A stretch of 45,537 nucleotides of DNA from Caldifarciminota bacterium (GTDB lineage: Bacteria; Hydrothermota; Tepidihabitantia; SM23-42; JAOAFX01): assembly GCA_026416055.1 (NCBI GenBank), contig JAOAFX010000006.1:1-45537 (forward strand), in the 5' to 3' direction. A program made the position numbers and the translations under genes. The notes beneath the pieces were generated by a model. The model was not told the origin of the DNA. It searched no databases and saw only the letters and a list, made by a program, of their open reading frames with translations. Positions 1 through 8,374 of the stretch are shown here, in pieces (the first letter of the stretch is position 1; each line of letters begins with the position of its first letter).

Positions 1-16
1 TGTGTATAAGAGACAG
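1..16 (+). other. Sequencing-library transposon end (adapter remnant)
   Basis: The first 16 bases, TGTGTATAAGAGACAG, are identical to the last 16 bases of the 19-bp Tn5 mosaic end used in tagmentation libraries (AGATGTGTATAAGAGACAG). A chance match exactly at the sequence edge is very unlikely. It is best read as untrimmed adapter and not as chromosome. Confidence 0.95.
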
Positions 17-17
17 G

Positions 18-143
18 TATAGTGTTAAGCGTGGGTATTTTCCAGGGCCGCTGTTAAAGGCAAACCTTTATAGTAAGGAATATCATACAGAATGGGAATT
101 TTTAAAAGATGTACTTGTTCAAAATGGAGTAGATGAAGATGCT
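18..143 (+). CDS. Fragment resembling a YdcF/DUF218 protein, probably chimeric
   Basis: This stretch is open in the same frame as the PilC tail that follows, but its translation does not look like a type II secretion F protein. The order of residues (FPGPL, then an acidic/Tyr segment, TEWEFLKDVL, NGVDEDAIL) resembles the YdcF/DUF218 family, where a TEW/TEA helix precedes a V-x-x-x-AI(L/I) strand. That family assignment is from memory of the pattern and is inference. A YdcF-like piece fused in frame to the last third of PilC makes no known protein. The adapter directly upstream suggests that a foreign DNA fragment was joined during library preparation or assembly. The join probably lies within about 132-150. 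Confidence 0.45.
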
Positions 144-443
144 ATTCTAAAAGCAAGGGTTTCAATCAAAGGCGGTGAGAATATCGCCGATCCACTTGCC
201 AAGACTGCAGTCTTTCCACCCATGGTTACCCAGATGATTGCAATCGGTGAGGCTTCAGGTGGGCTAGATGACATGCTCTCAAAGGTTGCAGACTTTTATG
301 ATGCTGAAGTTGACCAGGCCGTAGAAAACCTCACAAATGCCCTTGAACCTGTGATCATGGTCTTTCTTGGTGGTGCAGTTGGATTCATAGTTATTTCAAT
401 GTACCTTCCAATATTCCAGTTAGCCTCTACTATTACCGAATAG
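138..443 (+). CDS. pilC: Type II secretion/type IV pilus inner-membrane protein F, C-terminal part
   Basis: PilC/GspF is the polytopic inner-membrane platform protein of type IV pilus and type II secretion machines. The piece seen here is the C-terminal T2SF domain: the motif FPPMVTQMIAIGEASGGLDD, then the ADFYDAEVDQAVENL helix, and a final transmembrane helix rich in Val, Phe and Gly near the C-terminus. The N-terminal two thirds are missing, and residues upstream of about 138 look foreign. The gene ends with TAG at 441-443. A PilS-like kinase follows 55 bases downstream on the same strand, matching usual pil gene order. Family assignment is secure; completeness is not. Confidence 0.85.
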   Translation, partial: DAILKARVSIKGGENIADPLAKTAVFPPMVTQMIAIGEASGGLDDMLSKVADFYDAEVDQAVENLTNALEPVIMVFLGGAVGFIVISMYLPIFQLASTITE

Positions 444-498
444 TTTTTATCAGAGTTAAACAAAAAAAGAAAGTATAAAAATTTCATTTGAATAGTGC

Positions 499-1968
499 AT
501 GTTTCAGAAAACGCGGATAAGCCCTTTACAAGGGCTTATCTTACTCCATCCCCTTGTTATAACCTTTATCCTTCTCAGTTCCTCTTACCCGGTTACGTAC
601 ACCATTCCCGGAACATACTGGTTTATCATCTTTACTTCCTTAATTTTAAGTTCTTTCTTCTGGTTTCTCCAGAGATGGCTAAAACCAGAACTTTTAACCT
701 ATATTTTGTTGCTTACTGATATCCCCCTCATAACTGTAATAACTTATTTCACAGGCGGTGCAGAAAGCCTTTTCCCTTTATTGTATATTCTACTGATCAT
801 TATTTCAGCCATTTTCCTGTATCGCCGGGGTGCATATGTGGTGAGCTTAATCTCTGTTGTATTTTTTTTGATTTTGATGTTCATCGAGATAAATAATAAA
901 GCCCTTGAAGTTAAATATGTGATGCAGCAATTTTATATTTTCTCACTTTTATTTTTGCTCACAGGTATTTTGAGTGGAAGTCTTTCGGAAAGATATCGCA
1001 TAAAAACTGAGGAATTAAAAAAATTAAATCTTACCATGGAAGAGATTGTAAAGAACATACCCTCGGGTATTCTGGTAATAGATAACGCCGGAACGATTAT
1101 CTACACCAATATCTTCGATGAAAATATAAAGTCATTTGTCCATCTACATCTGGCAAGATACCTGAAAAATCCGGAACGGCACGGAAGTGTAAAAGAATTA
1201 AAAATCCAGAAGAAATTTTACTTACTTTCCTGTTCCCTCATCAGTAATGATCACGGTGCACTTGCCATCCTGCAGGATTTGACAGAAATTAAAAAACTCG
1301 AAGAAACATCAAGAATTTCAAAACAGACGAAGATGCTTGCTGAACTCGGTGGTTCTCTGGCCCATGAGATCCGCAATCCCCTTGCCTCTATCCGTGGCTC
1401 ACTTGAGGTAATAGCCAAATCACGGGTTTCAAAGTCGGCAAAGCCATTCATTGATATGGCACTGAAAGAATCAATCCGTTTGAATGAAATCGTTTCTGAT
1501 TTTTTGAGCTTCGCCCAGTTTGTCCCAAAAAAGACCTATCGCACAACGATAAACGATGTCCTGAACGAATCGCTTCTTGAGGTTATGCCCGGCTTTGCTG
1601 GGAAAAAACTTGAAATTATCAGAACTGGTAACAATTTTGAAATCAATGCTGATTTAAACCGACTGAAATCAGGTGTATCAAATATTATCGTCAATGCCTG
1701 TGAGGTGAGTGAGCCCGGTAAAAGGATTATAATAACTACAGATCACGATGATAAATTCGGCTGGATCGAAATAACAGATGAAGGTCCGGGTATTCCGAAA
1801 AAAGACCTGAAAAAAATCTTCAAACCATTTTATACGACGAAAAAAGGGGGAACCGGCCTTGGTCTTTCCATAGCCCAGAAAATTATTGAAGCCCACAATG
1901 GAAAGATCGAAGTTTCAAGCAAGGTTGGTAAAGGAACAACCTTTAAAATCATTCTACCCCGTGCTTGA
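499..1968 (+). CDS. PilS-like membrane sensor histidine kinase
   Basis: A 489-residue sensor kinase. About five to six hydrophobic helices occupy residues 10-165, followed by a PAS-like region (about 175-270), a dimerisation/phosphoacceptor domain with LAHEIRNPLASIRGS (His289) and a HATPase_c domain with an N-box Asn near 399, DEGPGIP near 427, and a TGLGL G2 box. The membrane part followed by PAS and an NtrB-type H-box fits PilS, the kinase of the pilus regulator pair, and the gene directly follows the pilC tail. No PilR response regulator follows; truA does. An in-frame TAG at 493-495 makes ATG 499 the first possible ATG, though no clear ribosome binding site precedes it. It autophosphorylates and passes phosphate to a regulator not seen in this window. 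Confidence 0.85.
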   Translation: MFQKTRISPLQGLILLHPLVITFILLSSSYPVTYTIPGTYWFIIFTSLILSSFFWFLQRWLKPELLTYILLLTDIPLITVITYFTGGAESLFPLLYILLIIISAIFLYRRGAYVVSLISVVFFLILMFIEINNKALEVKYVMQQFYIFSLLFLLTGILSGSLSERYRIKTEELKKLNLTMEEIVKNIPSGILVIDNAGTIIYTNIFDENIKSFVHLHLARYLKNPERHGSVKELKIQKKFYLLSCSLISNDHGALAILQDLTEIKKLEETSRISKQTKMLAELGGSLAHEIRNPLASIRGSLEVIAKSRVSKSAKPFIDMALKESIRLNEIVSDFLSFAQFVPKKTYRTTINDVLNESLLEVMPGFAGKKLEIIRTGNNFEINADLNRLKSGVSNIIVNACEVSEPGKRIIITTDHDDKFGWIEITDEGPGIPKKDLKKIFKPFYTTKKGGTGLGLSIAQKIIEAHNGKIEVSSKVGKGTTFKIILPRA

Positions 1969-1987
1969 AGGTTGTTGAAAGGTGGAA

Positions 1988-2761
1988 GTGAGGAATCTAA
2001 AAATGTTGATAGAATATGATGGCTCAGACTTCTACGGGTGGCAATACCAGCCAGATAAAAGAACTGTCCAGGGTGAAATAGAATCTGCCATTAATAGAAT
2101 AATCAATGAGCCGGTGAGAGTAATAGGTGCTGGAAGAACCGACCATGGTGTCCACGCACTCGGGCAGGTTGCGAATTTTAAAACCACTTCCAGGATTCCA
2201 TGCGACAAACTGAAAAAAGCGATAAATGCGCTCACAGGTAGTGACCTCTTTATAAAGGAAATCTGCGATGTGCCCCTTGAGTTCCATGCGCGATTTTCAG
2301 CATCGAGCAAAATATACCAGTATAAAATAATGACCTGTTTTTCACCGTTAAAAAGAAGATATTTCTGGTTTGTTAAATATGATCTTGATCTTTCTTCAAT
2401 TCGAAAATCGCTTCAGTATTTTCTGGGTACCCACGACTTCAAAAATTTCTCAGTTGAAACAGAAGAAGATGAACCTCCTGATAAAGAGAAGAATACTATT
2501 TGTAAAATCTTTAATATATCATTGACAGAAGTACAAAGTGATATTATAATTGAAATTGAAGCTGATAGATTTTTGCGGAAGATGGTTCGAGGAATTGTAG
2601 GATTTTTGGTTGATGTTGGAAGAGGCAGGTTTAAGCCCGAAACAGCGGTTGAGATTTTTGAGCGAGGTTTTTCGAATCTTTACTTTGCACCTGCCTGTGG
2701 ATTGTATCTCTGTGAAGTGAAGTACAAAGATTTATTTTGTATTGCAAAAAAGGAGTTATGA
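1988..2761 (+). CDS. truA: tRNA pseudouridine(38-40) synthase
   Basis: TruA converts uridines 38-40 of the tRNA anticodon arm to pseudouridine. The N-terminus reads [13 protein letters not shown], and the catalytic motif [18 protein letters not shown] contains the active-site Asp (Asp52 from this start). The C-terminal [19 protein letters not shown] segment is also typical. Length, about 257 residues, is normal. No ATG lies at the expected place. GTG 1988 is preferred because AAAGGTGG (1978-1985) sits just upstream; GTG 1982 overlaps that site. The gene follows the kinase by a short gap, and its TGA (2759-2761) overlaps the start of the next gene, indicating coupled translation. Confidence 0.95.
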   Translation: MRNLKMLIEYDGSDFYGWQYQPDKRTVQGEIESAINRIINEPVRVIGAGRTDHGVHALGQVANFKTTSRIPCDKLKKAINALTGSDLFIKEICDVPLEFHARFSASSKIYQYKIMTCFSPLKRRYFWFVKYDLDLSSIRKSLQYFLGTHDFKNFSVETEEDEPPDKEKNTICKIFNISLTEVQSDIIIEIEADRFLRKMVRGIVGFLVDVGRGRFKPETAVEIFERGFSNLYFAPACGLYLCEVKYKDLFCIAKKEL

Positions 2762-3405
2762 TGGATCTATATCTCGATACCGCAAATGTTGATGAAATCA
2801 GAGAAATTGTACAATGGGGAGTTCTTGATGGCGTGACGACAAATCCTTCTTTAATGGCAAAAGAAAAGGGAGACTATAAAAAATTATTGAAGGAGATATG
2901 CGATATTGTAAAAGGACCGGTAAGTGGTGAAGTGCTGAGTCTCAATGCCGATGAAATGGTAAGAGAAGCAAGGGATTTAAGCCAGATAAGTGAATATATT
3001 GTAATAAAGATTCCCTGTACCGTGGATGGCTTAAAGGCAACGAAAGTTTTAGCCCGGGAAGGTATAAAAGTAAATATGACCCTTGTATTCTCTCCAAATC
3101 AGGCTTTACTTGCAGCAAAATCAGGTGCAGCCTATGTAAGCCCTTTCGTCGGCAGGCTCGATGATATTGGCAATCCCGGAATTGAAATTGTTAACGATAT
3201 ATTGACAATCTACCGGAATTACAATTTTAAAACCAAGATAATCTTTGCATCGGTAAGGCATCCCGAGCATGTGCGCCAGGCAGCACTCCTTGGGGTGGAC
3301 ATTTGCACAATTCCTTATAAGGTATTTATACAGCTAATAAAACATTCCCTAACCGATGTGGGAATCGCCCGGTTCCTTGAAGACTGGAAGAAAAAAATTG
3401 ACTGA
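2761..3405 (+). CDS. Transaldolase-family protein (fructose-6-phosphate aldolase type)
   Basis: A 214-residue single-domain TIM-barrel aldolase of the short transaldolase/FSA subfamily. It has the family start [13 protein letters not shown], the TTNPSL motif, the Schiff-base lysine in VIKIPCT (Lys83), [19 protein letters not shown], and [11 protein letters not shown]. The family either transfers dihydroxyacetone units in the pentose phosphate pathway or cleaves fructose-6-phosphate; sequence alone does not separate these. Two ATGs lie at 2758 and 2761. ATG 2761 is preferred because AAGGAG (2750-2755) is five bases upstream and the family normally begins M-x-L-(F/Y)-x-DT. It overlaps the truA stop and is followed 12 bases later by the protease gene. 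Confidence 0.9.
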   Translation: MDLYLDTANVDEIREIVQWGVLDGVTTNPSLMAKEKGDYKKLLKEICDIVKGPVSGEVLSLNADEMVREARDLSQISEYIVIKIPCTVDGLKATKVLAREGIKVNMTLVFSPNQALLAAKSGAAYVSPFVGRLDDIGNPGIEIVNDILTIYRNYNFKTKIIFASVRHPEHVRQAALLGVDICTIPYKVFIQLIKHSLTDVGIARFLEDWKKKID

Positions 3406-3417
3406 GGTAGGAATGGT

Positions 3418-4848
3418 ATGAAGAAAAGAGAGATAATCGCAGCATTGGCAGGATTTTTTATCTGCCTCATCATTTTATCTTTGTACAATCAATTCAAGCC
3501 CAGAAAAGATTATACCGCCCTGAATTATCTGAAGCTTGTCAATCTCAATGATGAAATATCTAAACAGCGCATGAATGCGATCGTCCTTGCAGCGAATAAA
3601 GTAGGTCCCGCGGTCGTTTCAATCACAGTCATCCAGACCCGCATCATCACCGTCTCACCCTTCAATGATGAATTCTTCCGTCGGTTCTTTGGTGATTTCT
3701 TTCCTGAACATCGTTACCGCCAGCAGGTTCAAAGCCTCGGTTCAGGAGTAATCATCTCTCCGGATGGATATATTTTAACCAATGAACATGTAGTTTCAAA
3801 TGCCACTGAGATAAATGTCACACTGCCTGACGCACGCCAGTTTAAGGCAAAGATTGTGGCTATGGACAGGGCACTCGATTTAGCCCTTTTGAAGATCGAT
3901 GGCCACAATCTACCTTATGCGGAGTTAGGAGATTCTGACGACCTGATGATTGGTGAATGGGTCGTTGCCCTTGGCAATCCATTCGGTTTTTTGCTTGAAG
4001 ACACCCGCCCCACGGTAACAGTAGGAGTTGTTTCAGCACTCAATCGGGCAATAAAATCAACCCATGAAGACAGGGTATATAAAGATATGATACAGACCGA
4101 TGCAGCGATTAATCCTGGAAATTCCGGTGGGCCACTTGTAAATATACTGGGACAGGTCATTGGTATAAATACATTTATTCTGACCTCGAGTGGTGGTTCT
4201 GAAGGAGTAGGTTTTGCCCGACCGATAAACGTAGTAAAAAAATTTATCAATGAGACGAAACAATACGGAAAAATAAGGACACCCTGGATCGGTATATGGG
4301 TCCAGGAACTTACACCGGAGATCGCTGAGGCGATGGGTATTGAACAGCGTGGAGTACTGGTAAGTAGTGTAGACTTGAACAGTCCGGCCTATATATCGGG
4401 AATAAAGGAAGGAGATCGGATAATTATGGTCAACAATGAAGCAATCAATACGACGAGTGCATGGGACCGTATTAATGCCAATACCTTTGTTGGTGATACA
4501 TTGAAGATTAGGCTTTACCGGGATAAGGATTCATTGGATATCTCTCTTGTCGTTACCGAATTCCAGGAACCTCTTGGCTATGGTTCAAAATTAGGAATTT
4601 ATGTTGAAGATATCAACCCCTATCTTATAAAAAAATTTGACTTGGGATATAAGCAGGGTGTGGTTGTAACAAGGGTGGAGCCAGGCAGCATCGGTGAAAA
4701 ACTGGGTATCTCGCCCGGTGATGTGATACTCCGTATCGGAGCAACAAGAATCCGCAACAAAGAGGATTTTAAAAAGGCAATAAATGATTTTAAAAATAAA
4801 TATTTCATTATCGACCGGGGTGGACTTATATTCCAGATATGGTTATGA
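3418..4848 (+). CDS. HtrA/Deg-family envelope serine protease with two PDZ domains
   Basis: A 476-residue trypsin-like protease of the S1C (DegP/DegQ/HtrA) family, which degrades or refolds damaged envelope proteins. An N-terminal membrane helix (about residues 7-24) would anchor or export it. The triad is His124 (TNEHVV), Asp154 (ALDLALLKID) and Ser236 (NPGNSGGPL). Two PDZ domains follow, roughly 285-375 and 385-470; the second ends with an atypical hydrophobic tail. It is the first of two HtrA genes in the window; the other, at 39626-41116, is in a stress-type operon. Here it stands with truA and the aldolase, probably as part of one transcript, so it may be the constitutive copy. That last point is inference. 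Confidence 0.93.
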   Translation: MKKREIIAALAGFFICLIILSLYNQFKPRKDYTALNYLKLVNLNDEISKQRMNAIVLAANKVGPAVVSITVIQTRIITVSPFNDEFFRRFFGDFFPEHRYRQQVQSLGSGVIISPDGYILTNEHVVSNATEINVTLPDARQFKAKIVAMDRALDLALLKIDGHNLPYAELGDSDDLMIGEWVVALGNPFGFLLEDTRPTVTVGVVSALNRAIKSTHEDRVYKDMIQTDAAINPGNSGGPLVNILGQVIGINTFILTSSGGSEGVGFARPINVVKKFINETKQYGKIRTPWIGIWVQELTPEIAEAMGIEQRGVLVSSVDLNSPAYISGIKEGDRIIMVNNEAINTTSAWDRINANTFVGDTLKIRLYRDKDSLDISLVVTEFQEPLGYGSKLGIYVEDINPYLIKKFDLGYKQGVVVTRVEPGSIGEKLGISPGDVILRIGATRIRNKEDFKKAINDFKNKYFIIDRGGLIFQIWL

Positions 4849-4865
4849 TGAGTCTTTAAAGGACG

Positions 4866-5429
4866 ATGACAAACATTGAGATAAGACGCAAGATTCTGGA
4901 GATGGTTTATGAGAAATTTAAAGAGCATCCCTATTATCGTATCACACCAAAGGAATTCAAAGAGGCACTCAATATCGATTTGAAAACACTCAATTTCAAT
5001 ATTGTCTACCTTGAAGAAAAAGGGTATATTGAACTGGAAAAACCCCTAGAAGGAAGTCTTTTTGTTGGCGCACGTATAACAAGCAAGGGGATTGATTTAG
5101 TTGAAGACGAGTATCAATTTGATATTACATTTCCGGTAGATAAAGACACATCAGCAATGCAGATAAATGTCTATAAAGAATTCAATCTCCTCATTGAAAA
5201 AATAAGTACAGATGAAAAAATAAGCAGTAATACAAAAGAAATCCTGATTGAAGAAATCAGAGAAATTCAAAAGGAATTGAAAAAAATTGAACCCAGTTAT
5301 AATCGCGTCAAGACATTTCTGGATAAGATTCGCCAGCATAATTTTGAAATCGGCAATCAGGTACTGGCACTTTTGAAGAACCCTGTAATATTTGACGTCC
5401 TTGCAAAATCAGCAAAAAAAGAATTATGA
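4866..5429 (+). CDS. Small winged-helix-like protein of unknown function
   Basis: A 187-residue protein I cannot name. The first 70 residues resemble a winged helix-turn-helix: a long helix (RRKILEMVYEKF), a Y-x-I-TPKEFKEAL segment, then NFNIVYLEEKGYIEL like a recognition helix with a beta wing, and a GARITSKGIDLVE turn. The remainder is charged and helical with coiled-coil character (EILIEEIREIQKELKKIE). There is no signal peptide, so it is probably cytoplasmic. It starts 17 bases after the HtrA gene on the same strand and is likely co-transcribed. It may be a DNA- or protein-binding regulator of this operon, but nothing in the sequence proves that. Confidence 0.7.
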   Translation: MTNIEIRRKILEMVYEKFKEHPYYRITPKEFKEALNIDLKTLNFNIVYLEEKGYIELEKPLEGSLFVGARITSKGIDLVEDEYQFDITFPVDKDTSAMQINVYKEFNLLIEKISTDEKISSNTKEILIEEIREIQKELKKIEPSYNRVKTFLDKIRQHNFEIGNQVLALLKNPVIFDVLAKSAKKEL

Positions 5430-5530
5430 GTTATCAGGGTTATTGTTCCCACTACACAAAAGATTTTATTTCTTAAAAATTAAAACCCGTTGAATCGCTT
5501 CTGTTTAAATTACTTTAGAGGTAACCAGAT

Positions 5531-7942
5531 TCAATAAAAATACAAATATTCAAGGGGCATGATCAGAAGGGCTTTGCCATTATTTTCGCTGAGCAATTTG
5601 AGATAACGGATAAATTCCTCGTTTTGAGTCTTTTCACCAATAATCCTCGGTTGAAACAGGTCAGGCGGCAAGAGTTCAGGTCTGGGCAATTCAATGACAT
5701 TTATCCGCTCATCCTTTTTTAGCCCTGCCATCTCTTTAGCAATATTTATTGCGGCTTCAATTCCGCCAATGGTATCGACTAGTCCGATCTCTTTTCCTCT
5801 AATACCAGACCATACCCTTCCCTGGGCGATCTCTTCGATCTCCTGTATGCCCTTATTCCGGCCCTGGGCAACTCTGCTAACGAAGTCATGGTACAGGGAT
5901 TTTATCATAGATTCCATCTTTTGTTTCTCAATCTCAGTCAAATTTCTATCAGGCAATTGCCCTAAAAATGGATAGTTAAACCCAAAACCCAGATCTGCAT
6001 GTTCACCAACCTTTACAAAATCAGTAGAAAGTCCTAATCTTTCTTTTAAGTCTTTGTTGTAGAGCCACAAACCAATGACACCGATTGAACCGGTTATTGT
6101 AAAAGGAGAAGCGACTATTCTATTCCCATACATAGATAGCCAGTAACCACCCGAGCCTGCGACCATGCCCTGGGACACGATGACCGGCTTCTTCTTCTGG
6201 CATTTTCTTATTGCCTCGGCGATAATATCTGATGCAAGAGCACTGCCCCCTGGTGAATCAACACGGAAGACCACTGCTTTTATATCCTTCCTGTCCATAA
6301 CCCATTCAAAATCCTTTATTAAACTTCGTGCTCTTATCCCGGTATCCATGGCGCATTCACCTATTCCATAAATGATTGCTATCTTCGGTTCTTCACCCCA
6401 ATAGTCATCCTTGGGCAGTCGGAAGTGTACAAGGTTTGATTTATCTACAAATCCTTTTTCTTTGCCTTCAATCTGCTTCACTATCTCTTCTATCTCATCC
6501 CATCTTCCTGTAGTATCAGCGAGATTCTTCTTAACTGCATCCTCAGGCAGAAGAACGACATCTTCATTCACCAGTTTTTCAAAGTCTTCAGGACTGAGTC
6601 CCCGGCTCTCGCAGACTTCATTTTTTATTGTGTTATAAAAATCATCTATTATTGCCTGGCGTTGTTCACGATCGGCCTCAGACATCTTATCACGGGATAG
6701 GATTTCAGCAGCGGATTTGTATTTGAAATAACGCCATTCATCAACGCCAATCCCTAATTTATCAAGGGCATTTTTAAAAAACATCCGTCCCATGAGAAGT
6801 CCTTGCAGGTTGATTCCACCCTGGGGATCGATAACAATCAGATTTGCAATTGAAGCAAGATAATACTCCGGCATTCTGACTTCATCGATGTATACCAAAA
6901 GATACTTATCATTTGACTTAAAATCTTTAAATTTCTCTCTTAATTCCCAGGCCATCTCCCAGTTAATTTCAATGCCTGAAAGATTAATGGCAATTCCCCT
7001 TATACTAGGGTCTCTCTTGGCAACATCGATTGTATTCAAAATGGAGAGCAGGGTATTGCTTTTGTCAAATAACATATAGCGTTGATAATTCAGTTTGCCG
7101 TTTAATTCAAGTTTAAGATAATTCTTATTTTTGCCCAACAGGTCCCTGAAGATGCTCCGGTCAAGGGCGCCAAACCTTATACCGTATGTATCGTACTTGC
7201 GCCTTTGTTTTGAGTCAAAACAGGATTGAACCGTTCCTCCGATTCGCCCCAACCCGATGTTTACACCAACTTTTATAGCACGGTCATTAAAGTATCTTGT
7301 AGTCAATCTAATACCTCGAAGTGGTTCAAGAACGAACCCTGTGCTCCATGGACTATCCTTAAAATCTAAATTCTCTCTAAATATGCAATCAAAGAAAAAA
7401 GTAATTATTTCGTTGCCAGTCGGTCTGAATCCTGCATCAAGATAGACTTCTCTGTATCCATTCTGACTGGGTAATAAACCCACCACTCCAAGGGATAAAA
7501 ACCGTCTGGGGCGTATCAGTCCACCGAGTTTCCATATTACTGGTTCAGGAATGATACTGGTGTCGCTCACACTCCATTCATATCCTATACCGAAGCTCTG
7601 CTTTTTATCTCCCATGGCAAAAGAAAGATTATATTTTCGGCATGAACCATAGGGAAATCTATCATCCCCTATCGCAAGACTTAACCTCGGTATTCCGGCA
7701 AAGAATCGCCAGCCATCAAAACCATTCTCTTCATTTCGGGCACCAGACCAAATAAAGGCTAAATCAAAATTATGGAGATAGGTCAGAAGTGCTGGATTGT
7801 CATAACCATAAAGCCCGATACCTGAGGCACCTGGTGGAGCAAGAAGGAATATATTATTTCTACAAAATATTGACCCATCATCACCAGCAGCCATAAATAA
7901 TAAATATGACCACAATGGTAAGATCTTAAAAAGAATCATCAT
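5531..7942 (-). CDS. Long SppA-type signal peptide peptidase with N-terminal outer-membrane-like domain
   Basis: An 803-residue protein. After a hydrophobic signal (about 1-19), residues 25-270 form a Gly/aromatic beta-rich region (GIGYEWSVSD, GVNIGLGRIGGTV) resembling an outer-membrane barrel more than a protease. Residues 275-800 are a full double-domain SppA. The general-base Lys is in FKYKSAAEIL (Lys409) and the nucleophile Ser is in VAGSGGYWLS (Ser597); VDSPGGSALASD and TGSIGVIG are also present. SppA serine proteases cut leftover signal peptides in the membrane. Ordinary long SppA is about 600 residues, so the extra 250 are a real fusion. The gene is monocistronic, has its own promoter (7958-7985), and starts at ATG 7942 or 7939 after a GGGGG-type ribosome site. 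Confidence 0.9.
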   Translation of the reverse strand: MMILFKILPLWSYLLFMAAGDDGSIFCRNNIFLLAPPGASGIGLYGYDNPALLTYLHNFDLAFIWSGARNEENGFDGWRFFAGIPRLSLAIGDDRFPYGSCRKYNLSFAMGDKKQSFGIGYEWSVSDTSIIPEPVIWKLGGLIRPRRFLSLGVVGLLPSQNGYREVYLDAGFRPTGNEIITFFFDCIFRENLDFKDSPWSTGFVLEPLRGIRLTTRYFNDRAIKVGVNIGLGRIGGTVQSCFDSKQRRKYDTYGIRFGALDRSIFRDLLGKNKNYLKLELNGKLNYQRYMLFDKSNTLLSILNTIDVAKRDPSIRGIAINLSGIEINWEMAWELREKFKDFKSNDKYLLVYIDEVRMPEYYLASIANLIVIDPQGGINLQGLLMGRMFFKNALDKLGIGVDEWRYFKYKSAAEILSRDKMSEADREQRQAIIDDFYNTIKNEVCESRGLSPEDFEKLVNEDVVLLPEDAVKKNLADTTGRWDEIEEIVKQIEGKEKGFVDKSNLVHFRLPKDDYWGEEPKIAIIYGIGECAMDTGIRARSLIKDFEWVMDRKDIKAVVFRVDSPGGSALASDIIAEAIRKCQKKKPVIVSQGMVAGSGGYWLSMYGNRIVASPFTITGSIGVIGLWLYNKDLKERLGLSTDFVKVGEHADLGFGFNYPFLGQLPDRNLTEIEKQKMESMIKSLYHDFVSRVAQGRNKGIQEIEEIAQGRVWSGIRGKEIGLVDTIGGIEAAINIAKEMAGLKKDERINVIELPRPELLPPDLFQPRIIGEKTQNEEFIRYLKLLSENNGKALLIMPLEYLYFY

Positions 7943-7957
7943 ACCCCCTTTTTTAAA

Positions 7958-7985
7958 ATCTTACTCACGCTAAACGACCTGTCAA
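7958..7985 (-). promoter_or_regulatory. Predicted sigma-70-type promoter of the sppA-like gene
   Basis: On the minus strand, TTGACA (7985-7980) is followed by 16 bases and TAAGAT (7963-7958). The -10 box ends 15 bases before the upstream ATG, leaving a short leader with a GGGGG-type ribosome site. Confidence 0.75.
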
Positions 7986-8060
7986 GGATTCTTTATTTAC
8001 CCAAAAATAAGACGAATTTCTGCCTATTCAAGTAACACAGACCCTCATCGATTTTTTAGG

Positions 8061-8145
8061 ATTTTTTAATATAGAGCAAAGAATGGAAAGAGATTCAACT
8101 TCAATACGCGATTCAAGAAAAAAAATTTGAAAGAAGGATAGAGAA
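8061..8145 (+). pseudogene. Decayed copy of the argF promoter and first codons (copy A)
   Basis: The run GAATGGAAAGAGATTCAACT at 8081-8100, continuing to TTCAATA, matches the argF start at 8371-8396 over 26 bases with only two differences. The preceding ATTTTTTAATATA resembles the argF -10 region ATTTTTTAGTATA. The similarity then weakens, though AATTTGAAAGAA near 8124 resembles argF codons near 8442. The reading frame is broken. Seen directly by comparing the two stretches; duplication followed by decay is inference. Confidence 0.55.
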
Positions 8146-8165
8146 AGATATGTGTTAATAAAAAC

Positions 8166-8189
8166 GCAAGGCTAAAGCCTTACCTTACA
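8166..8189 (-). repeat. 24-bp palindromic repeat family, copy 1
   Basis: On the minus strand this reads TGTAAGGTAAGG then CTTTAGCCTTGC. The core AAGGCTTTAGCCTT is an inverted repeat that can form a hairpin. It is paired head to head with copy 2, nine bases away. Confidence 0.85.
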
Positions 8190-8197
8190 GGAATAAA

Positions 8198-8221
8198 TGT
8201 AGGAGAAACCCTCGGGTTTGC
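8198..8221 (+). repeat. 24-bp palindromic repeat family, copy 2
   Basis: Reads TGTAGGAGAAAC then CCTCGGGTTTGC. The arms AAACCC and GGGTTT pair around TC. The arm bases differ from copy 1 but still complement each other, which suggests selection or conversion for the hairpin. Confidence 0.8.
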
Positions 8222-8268
8222 AAAAGAAAACAGGTCTGATTTAGAAAAAAAGTAAACTATGCTCGGTT

Positions 8269-8304
8269 TCTCAATATTCTCGATCAGACGAGATGAAATT
8301 TAGG
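8269..8304 (+). pseudogene. Decayed copy of argF codons (copy B)
   Basis: This stretch resembles argF at 8392-8426: the shared blocks are TCAATATTC, CGATC/T-x-GACGA and GATGAAATTTA, in the same order with small insertions and deletions. It ends in TAG. It lies between the 24-bp repeat pair and the real argF promoter. Confidence 0.5.
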
Positions 8305-8327
8305 TCTTTATCAAGCAAAAATCTTTA

Positions 8328-8355
8328 TTGATTTTAAAAAATTTTTTAGTATAAT
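8328..8355 (+). promoter_or_regulatory. Predicted promoter of argF
   Basis: TTGATT (8328-8333), 16-base spacer, TATAAT (8350-8355). A strong AAAGGAG ribosome site (around 8362-8368) precedes ATG 8375. No arginine operator could be recognised. Confidence 0.85.
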
Positions 8356-8374
8356 AAGCCCAAAGGAGAGAAGA

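Larger units (their letters stand above)
7986..8327. other. Divergent intergenic gap with repeats and decayed argF-like pieces
   Basis: No gene of its own is visible between the sppA promoter and the argF promoter. The stretch holds two inverted copies of the 24-bp palindromic repeat (8166-8221) and, on either side of them, two segments that resemble the start of argF. Stops occur in all frames. Confidence 0.7.
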
